Source: Stictocephala bisonia (lineage: Eukaryota > Arthropoda > Insecta > Hemiptera > Membracidae). From it: a stretch of 64,000 bases of DNA. Shown in pieces: positions 57,484 through 64,000 of the stretch. The notes beneath the pieces were generated by a model. It did not search any database. It was not told the origin of the DNA and was given only the letters and a program-made list of their open reading frames with translations. The translations under genes and the position numbers were made by a program. The stretch covers positions 154,501 to 218,500 of the forward strand of contig JAQJVL010000415.1 in NCBI GenBank assembly GCA_035578905.1, given 5' to 3'. The number at the start of each line of letters is the position of its first letter. Position 1 is the stretch's first letter.

Positions 57484-58396
57484 TTAATATTATGTTATCA
57501 CACTTCACAGTGGGATAGATCAAATAAACAGTGATTCGTGATCTCATTAGCCCCTATACTGAACTTGACTAACTGTACACAAGTCACTCAGCAAGCCAAA
57601 GCATCGTTTACACATCTTAAATTTTTCTAAGAGGTTATGAAATTAATTGAGAACCCCATGTAACAGTTTAGAACAAACAATAATATCTAGAACAGTATGC
57701 AGCTGGAGGCATCTGTGCCAGTTAGACTAGAAGGTTGAGAAAATATTACATAAATATATAAGTGTAAGTACCTAATATAATCTATTTACTTACAGTATTA
57801 ATAGGTAAGAATTGTGGTATTTATATTTCATAATAGCACAAGACATACACAGTCTAAAATAAACTAGCTAAAAATACAATTTAAACGAATCTAATTAGGC
57901 ATAATTAATTACTGAACTGCTCACAGTATGCAAAACTACCAATGTATCTGGTTATGTTATCTGTTATGCCTAACTTAAGTGAAATGTTATCTGTTTAATT
58001 TACATCAAAGAAATCTAACTGACATAAAAAATAATCAACAACATGATGCAAAGCCTTCATTACTTTGTTGACTATTTGTCTCTAAAAATTTTACAGGGGT
58101 TGTTTTTTGCATTTGGTATGAAAGGATATGTGTCTTCTGATTCTTTATTAAATAAAATTGTACAAGGTATAAATTGATGAAAATTTACGGTCCTGGCAAA
58201 AAGGCACAATTCAGTTACAATCACATACATTGTTTGTGATAGCTGTTAGAAAGAGGTGTATTCTGCATTAAATATCTAATATATATAATAAATACAGTAT
58301 ACTTTGCAAAACGCATTGAATGTATCAAAACTTCCTAAATTACTGTTGAGTATTTATTCTCGATAATTAATCAAATATGCTCATTACTTTATTTAC
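57484..58396. other. VKR intron, nothing recognised
   Basis: AT-rich DNA between the piggyBac relic and the transmembrane exon. Confidence 0.4.
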
Positions 58397-58597
58397 CTGC
58401 TTTTTACCACAAAAAATCCAATGATGAGAACAGTGCCAAGAATGCAAAAACCAATAATATTTGAGATTGCCAAAAATAGATTACAGTCTTCAATTCCAAA
58501 GTAATCTGCTAATCCCAAGAAACAATGTATTGTCCCATCTTTCGGTTTTGTCTTTTCTGGATTCAGCCATATGATTTTCGATTCGTTCAAATATAAA
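58397..58597 (-). CDS. VKR: VKR exon: transmembrane helix and flanks
   Basis: Acceptor CAATTTTCAG, donor AGCAG|GTAAAT. It encodes LYLNESKIIWLNPEKTKPKDG, then two Cys in the extracellular stem (IHCFLG, IEDCNLF), and the membrane segment ISNIIGFCILGTVLIIGFFV followed by the stop-transfer charges VKSR. The phases (1 base in, 2 bases out) fit both neighbours. Confidence 0.93.
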
Positions 58598-59215
58598 CTG
58601 AAAATTGAAGTGAAATTGCTTTAAAATAATAATTAATAAAAACAAACATCTGAAAAAGAAAGCCTGAAACTTACCTTCCACAAGTTAAAAATACACACCT
58701 ATTAATCTAGCCAATTTATGAAAACAAACTTTTCATAAATCAATATCCAAATAAATGTAAAAAATGTATGAATGTATTTCATACCCAGCAGTTTGAGGAA
58801 ATAAAGGTAAAAAAATATAAATTATGATCTGAAGCAGGACTAAAGAGATTTCAAAATGTCAAATGATACAATGGTTGATTTTGGTCAATGGTTGATTTTG
58901 ATTGTTTTAGTATTTTCCGTAAAAAGTAAATGTATACTATATTATCTATGTAACCTCAATAATATTTACAAGTAACCCTTGGAGACCACCACCTACCAAC
59001 CCCATCATTTCCTTGTGTAATTTTGTTATTTTTTTTCACATTGCACACTTATATATTTTTTAAAATAACCTTTTATGTCAAGTTGCACCGTCCTAAGCAG
59101 TCTCATTCGTATGAAAAGTAGTAACAATGGTTTTGATCAGCCAGTAACAAGATACTTATTATCTACCTTATTTTAACTCCTTTTGGAGAAAATATTTTCT
59201 ACAGCCTATAAATAA

Positions 59216-59592
59216 TATTGAATACACGAAAAATGCGTACAGCGAAAAATGCGTAAACCAGGAATCTTGCGAAATATGCGTACAGGATCAAGTTTTGACA
59301 GATGACGAGGGTAACCTATGACGTCACAACAATTAGATAGGCGAAAAATGCGTACAACTTTTAGGGCAAATGGATCTTTTACAACAATTGAATTATATAA
59401 ATGCGTTTACCTCTAAAATAAATATGAATGTCGCTTACTTTCTTGGGATTGGAGAACCTAACCTAATTTCGCTGTACGCATCTTTCATGCCACCGGGGAG
59501 AATACTTACCCTCGTCAAATACCACTATTTCCTTCTGTACGCATATTTCGCTGTATGCATTTTTCACTGTACGCATCTTTCATGCCACCAAT
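59216..59592. mobile_element. MITE built from a GCGAAAAATGCGTACA motif in both orientations
   Basis: GAAAAATGCGTACAG, GCGAAAAATGCGTAAA, GCGAAATATGCGTACAG and GCGAAAAATGCGTACAAC occur in the left half. GTACGCATCTTTC, GTACGCATATTTCGC, GTATGCATTTTTCAC and GTACGCATCTTTC occur in the right half. The ends read ATTGAATACACGAAAAATG and TGTACGCATCTTTCATGCC. It is noncoding, in the VKR intron between exons 58.5 and 60.2 kb. Confidence 0.8.
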
Positions 59593-60104
59593 AATATTTG
59601 GGCCAAATTTGAAGGTCCAAAGCCTTACAGTTTTTGAGAAACCGTGATTAGTCAATCAATGTTATTTGGCTTTCATACATATAGTAAAGGAAATATAAAA
59701 ATGCTTGCAGAGTAGACACCAAACTAAAATATATATATATTTAAAATTCTAAATACCTGTAATTAAATTCAATTACATTAAAACTGATTTAATTGAATAT
59801 AAAGAAGTTTATAGAAAAAATTTACCCAATATTTTTTATAAAAGGTAATTTTTAAATATGTGTAATTATGACTAGATTACACAAATATAATAAAACTGTT
59901 TATATTAAACAACAAAATTTGATTGATCAAAATCTACCTGTTCTGTTTGTAGATCTTCAGTGGAATTCATGTAAATATAATTCGACCCAAATAAAAACTA
60001 GTAAATTAGTATGTAATATAAAGCAATTGTGTTTTTATAAGTGGTCATAAAAATGTGTAAAATAGTATAAATGCATTAAAAATATACATCAAAAAGATAC
60101 GTAC

Positions 60105-60284
60105 ATGCCAGCTAAAGGGTCGTTGTTTGAAATGGAGACATTGGGCTCAAATATGCCAATTATGTAGGTCAAGTTGTCTATCCATTGCCTGACTTCCACG
60201 ACGGAAGTCCGAGTGTTGCCTCTAAACTGGATTCGTCCAGACACACCATTAAAATCAGTTTTTTCTAGGATCTTGACAAATTGT
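60105..60284 (-). CDS. VKR: VKR exon: Venus flytrap module, C-terminal part
   Basis: Acceptor TTTGTTCTAG, donor GGCAT|GTACGT. It encodes QFVKILEKTDFNGVSGRIQF, RQWIDNLTYIIGIFEP and NDPLAG. 'FxGVSGxxxF' is the hallmark strand-turn of GABA-B/ANF-type flytrap lobes. An N-glycosylation sequon (NLT) is present. The phases match exons on both sides. Confidence 0.93.
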
Positions 60285-60692
60285 CTAGAACAAAGAACAT
60301 TGTATAGATTAGATTTCATACACTTCTTGGGTAAAATATAATCTCATCACCATCAAATGTGAAAATAATCAAGTAAAAAACTTCTCTTTTCACTTTTTAC
60401 ACTCTAAAAAAAGTTAATACAATTTATGAACTAAAAATACTATACTTCACATCAAAAAAAGGATTGTAACCATTGTGCACTTTCTTTCAATTACATGTTT
60501 CCTGCCAAAATAGCTTTACCATCCAGATTATTAGACGTTTAAGGTATATAGAAGTTTTTTTATTTACCGTATTCTATAATATTTTAGTCTCAATCACAGA
60601 TAATTTTTTAATTTAATGATATAAAAAAACTGTCCTTTAGTTCTAGATAAATTACCCTTTAAACTAAGTACTCTTAATTCAAGATAATTTAG

Positions 60693-61132
60693 TACAGTAG
60701 AACCTCGATAGTTCGATACTTGATACTTTGACAGTCCTTAAACTTTGAAACTAGCCATGGTGGCGTGACGTGGCAAAATTATTGTTTGAGACAGGCTGTG
60801 TAGGGTTTAAGCAGGTACAAATAAAAAAAATAACAATGTTAAAGTGAATAAAAGTTAAAAATTACCAATATTTTAGACATTCAATTATTGTACATTTAAG
60901 CACTGTACTGTCCTTACTGTAATAACTACGTACTGTAACTCCATATCAAATAAAAAAAAAAAAAATACATAGTTATAGTCATATATAGATTGATTGTAGT
61001 TTTGCTGAATTTTAAACTATTCATGAAGACAATTTCCTTGTAAAATCGTTAATTCTTTACATGATTACCATACATTCCTTATAGTTCGAAAACCACTTAT
61101 TCCACAAACTGTCTAACTATCGAGGTTTAACA
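60693..61132. mobile_element. pogo/Tigger-like MITE, second family
   Basis: TACAGTAGAACCTCGATAGT at the left and, on the other strand from the right end, TGTTAAACCTCGATAGTTAG share the core (A)ACCTCGATAGTT, the classic Tigger/pogo end type. The interior contains CACTGTACTGTCC and AT-rich DNA. The exact right end is uncertain. Confidence 0.7.
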
Positions 61133-61168
61133 AAATACCTAATAAGGCTGAATGAATACAGTGCTTAC

Positions 61169-61416
61169 TTAGTCGTTTCTGGTGAATGAATGTTAGAAAG
61201 AGCCGATGGGTCTTCCTTTGATAGCTGTTCCAATGCCAGAGCAAACATCCATACTGCATCATAAGCGTAACCGGCGTAGCTGGACATAGACATAGACTTG
61301 TTTTGATAGTGGACCTTGAACTGTTCCTTCCAGTGTTTCACTGTTTGGTTTGTCTCCATGATGGAGCTGTCCGGGGCCCAAGCTGCATGTGAAAGTGATA
61401 GGTGACCATTTATTGC
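61169..61416 (-). CDS. VKR: VKR exon: Venus flytrap module, hinge-side part
   Basis: Acceptor ATATTTCAG, donor ACTAA|GTAAGC. It encodes INGHLSLSHAAWAPDSS, METNQTVKHWKEQF and SMSSYAGYAYDAVWMFALAL, which is typical of class C GPCR/VKR flytraps (the 'YAYDAVWA.ALAL' block). It starts in phase 0 or follows an exon ending in phase 0. The earlier exons of the ligand-binding lobe are outside the window. Confidence 0.92.
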
Positions 61417-61879
61417 CTGAAATATACATAAGGTAAGAAGAAATGTGTAAGGCTACAAAAGAATGTATACGTGTACAAACATACAACAATATGAAATTTC
61501 ATTAAATAAACATTCATGAAATTGGAACAGGTATAAGAAAATATTTTTTTCATTTTATTAAATACCAGAAAATAAAAATATATTAAGATTAAATTGAAGA
61601 TGCTTAATAAAATTGTATATTTAATATTAATAAAAAAATATTACTCAGAATGTCTCAAAAGTAATTTATAACATTTTATAACACCTTCGTGGCATTTAGG
61701 AATTGATGTAACGAGGCTAAAAAAACTAATAATTTAAAAAATGTATTATTACTATAAAACACTTCAGGTTGTGCTAAAAAAACTCATTAGCGATGGCACA
61801 GGGCAAAAAATCATTTAATTTACATTATACAAAAAAGTTAGTCTACTTCACTTACTTTAAATTAACTTTTGAACATATA

Positions 61880-64000
61880 TGAGCTTGCATCTTCAAGGAT
61901 ATACACAAAGAATTACAAGAAGGCGAGGAGAGGAAAGGGCAAAGAAAGCAAGAACAAAATGGAAACTTGTGTCTTGGCGGTCATTAGTTAATACTGAAAG
62001 ATTGACAAAGAAAGATATCCCTGAACAGACCAGGAGATTAGGCATTACAGATAGCATTACAGACGACGAACAATGTTTCCGATCATTTCAACAATTATTT
62101 TGCATACATAGCTTGAATCAAAACAATAATAAAATTACCCCTTCCGAAATTGATCATAGAGTTTCAAGAATGTATAATTATTATCAACCAACTACACATA
62201 AGGACGTTTTTAGTGTTCTCAGCTCCTGGTGTCCTCAAATCCTCAGCTGATATTGATGAAATTAGTTCGAGTGCTGAAATTCTTCAAAAGCCAAATCTAT
62301 CTTCCTTTAACACTTTGAAGCCTGGGCCCTTAATACTCCATTTGGCATGGAATCCTGGGGGTTTTATGTTCACATTAAAAAAATTGTAAATGCCTTATAA
62401 ATTTCATAAAAAGGTTATATTATATATCTTTGTAAAGGGGAGAAAATTCTCTTTTCAATGATGGGCAAAACTTTAGGTGTTGTACATTTATTTATCTTTT
62501 ACAGAAGCTACAAATAAGTACAAAAATATGTAAAATAAAAAATATTTACAAAGAAACTGAACTGAAAACATGATAATAAAATATAAATACTGTACTTGAA
62601 TTATAAACACAGAATATTCACTTCTATAACGAACGTGTTGTTTACGACTCAAAGCACCGTGGGTCACTGACCGGCTGACATAAACAATGCTGACATAAAC
62701 AATACCGCTCGGCGCGCGCTCATTCCAAGTCTCACGTCAGCTGTTACGATAATTATTTATCCAAGACCAGATGTAGATAAAAAAAATTAATAGACCGATA
62801 AAATATAATAACAGATAACTAAAAGACATATTCAGATGACCTAAACCCGATTATATGCCGATAATAAAGATATAATGAATTAAATACGGGTGCCCGAGCT
62901 ATTCTCGGGCGTCGGCGAGTACGCCAGTTTGCGTCGCCCGATCTATCTTCGGGCTTAGGCTTCAAAGTGTTAACTGACCTAATAAATAGGTCTTTATCTC
63001 AAGGCAATTATCCATCAAAATTAAAACTATCTAAGATTTACCCATTACATAAACAAGGTAGTAAAACTTAAACTAACAATGATATGCTCATTTACCTGGT
63101 GCCAGTTGTCTCCAAAGAAATATAACATAAAGTTTTTCTGAGACTGCTTAATTGACCTAAGAGACAATATGACTTCATCTCTGGAAGATCACTACATTGA
63201 CAGATTAGGTTGTACACATCATTGACAGTACAGATGTGCAGGACAATGTTCAAGATACTTTCTGTGACCTGAGCAGTTTGGCAGTTTAGACTATATCTTG
63301 ATTATATCATCATTAAAAGCTTTGGGATTCAAAAGTACAGCCTTGAAATGGTTCAAAAGTTATTTGATAGGAAAGTATATAATTGTGGAAATTAAGCAAG
63401 CTACAGATGGGGAAACTAAGTTGGGAAGATCTGGACCAGTGTGTATGAAAAGAGGTGTTCCACAGGGCTCAGTCATGGGCCCTGGTTTGTATACTTCTGA
63501 AAATAATTTGATTTTCCACATTATTTTATGCTTAACTCTTACCCTATTATGTACGCTGATGTCATAGTTCTCTCTCTAGTAATAAAACAGTAGAACCCCT
63601 TGAAATTAACACCTCCATTGCCATCAGCATGGCAGAGCAGAATTGTATTGCTAATGACCTTGTCTTTAACACAGCAAAGACTAACTATATCACCTTTGGA
63701 ATATTAAAAGAACATACATCTGGTCTACTAAATCTTTAAAGAGTAGAAGCTACAAAGCACCTGGGACTGAATCTGGATGATTGTCTTTCTTGGAATAATC
63801 ACCTGAATGCTCTTTGCTAAACTCTTGGATCAGCTCTTTTTACTCTGAAGAGAATCAAGGCAATCAGGACAAAGACTACTTACCACGCTCTTTTCCAATA
63901 ACATGTTTGCTATAGAATCACCCAATGGGGAAGATCTTCAAAGGAAACCTACATCACGTTGTAGTCCTGCAAAAGCGTACTATGCAAATCATGGCCAATC
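61880..64000 (+). pseudogene. LINE relic (linker and reverse transcriptase), runs off the window
   Basis: 61,879-62,250 is an open linker region. After a MITE interruption the frame resumes with DLINRSLSQGNYPSKLKLSK (63.0 kb). Then follow SLKALGFKSTALKWFKSYL, RGVPQGSVMGPGLY (63,298-63,510), YADV instead of YADD near 63,550, and a degraded C-terminal 'HLGLNLDD.LSWNNHL' block at 63,760-63,800. Multiple stops are present. It lies upstream of the first visible VKR exon, presumably in an intron. Confidence 0.85.
62307..62973. mobile_element. piggyBac-like nonautonomous element (TTAA-flanked), family C
   Basis: The left end TTAACACTTTGAAGCCTGGG is mirrored at the right end, which read on the other strand is TTAACACTTTGAAGCCTAAG. 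That is 17 identical bases including TTAA, then GGCCC/GCCCG. The interior near the right end has GC-rich palindromes (GCCCGAGCTATTCTCGGGC and CCCGATCTATCTTCGGG). It splits a LINE RT pseudogene, and removing one TTAA plus the element restores the RT reading across the junction. It is noncoding. Confidence 0.93.

Larger units (their letters stand above)
33174..61416 (-). other. VKR: gene: Venus kinase receptor, C-terminal 633 residues (5' incomplete)
   Basis: Ten exons on the minus strand join in frame (1,902 coding bases including the stop). The order is part of a periplasmic-binding-like Venus flytrap module, a single transmembrane helix, a juxtamembrane segment, a complete tyrosine kinase with all canonical motifs and a ~100-residue tail. 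A flytrap module on an insulin-receptor-like kinase defines the invertebrate VKR family. Published work links VKRs to amino-acid ligands and reproduction, and the mosquito member to the neurohormone OEH. The receptor would act at the plasma membrane. The exons for the signal peptide and the first flytrap lobe lie beyond the window. Introns reach 6.2 kb and are full of transposons. Confidence 0.93.

Overview
This is a eukaryotic, almost certainly insect, nuclear window. It is AT-rich and repeat-dense. It carries spliced genes with GT-AG introns, a CBM39 (beta-1,3-glucan recognition) domain that is typical of arthropod immune proteins, a Venus-kinase-receptor type tyrosine kinase, Jockey/CR1-like LINE debris and several DNA-transposon families. 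A hemimetabolous insect such as a hemipteran is plausible, but the sequence does not prove it. No bacterial genes, CRISPR arrays, rRNA genes or convincing tRNA genes were seen.

Two host genes are supported. On the + strand at 9.87-15.34 kb are the last three visible exons of a secreted CBM39 protein. After the sugar-binding domain, and where the usual GH16-like glucanase domain would follow, there is instead a short novel exon, then a long Thr/Pro/Ser-rich mucin-like stalk and a C-terminal coiled coil with a cysteine. All splice phases agree (1/1). The 5' exon with the signal peptide was not found. On the - strand at 61.4-33.2 kb are ten exons encoding the C-terminal 633 residues of a Venus kinase receptor (VKR). 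They cover part of the Venus flytrap ligand-binding module, one transmembrane helix, an intact insulin-receptor-like tyrosine kinase and a short tail. All nine junction phases match. The N-terminal part of the flytrap lies beyond 64 kb. The two genes converge, with about 18 kb of repeat-filled DNA between them.

The rest is repeats. 0-9.7 kb: a 126-bp tandem repeat, SINE-like copies, a hAT-type MITE, an 80-bp tandem repeat split by a truncated LINE, a LINE relic, and a 90-bp satellite of about 21 copies. Introns of the CBM39 gene hold 35-bp and ~58-bp tandem arrays and a ~950-bp foldback element. 16-33 kb: foldback elements, a degenerate LINE, a TTAA-flanked MITE, a pogo/Tigger-like MITE, and a ~36-bp GC-rich minisatellite that recurs at six or more places. 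VKR introns hold LINEs (one nearly complete EN-RT copy at 45.75-48.86 kb), a hAT relic, a decayed piggyBac transposase gene with an in-frame 13-residue repeat expansion, and several MITEs. Three nonautonomous elements (24.7, 35.7 and 62.3 kb) have both ends in TTAA and clean terminal inverted repeats, but each has a different terminal sequence. This points to several piggyBac-like families having been active. Two of these sit inside LINE reverse-transcriptase pseudogenes, which gives a relative insertion order.

The most promising observation is the CBM39-mucin-coiled-coil protein, which looks like a multimeric soluble pattern-recognition molecule. Next come the VKR, whose first activation-loop tyrosine is a phenylalanine, and the piggyBac/TTAA element ecology.
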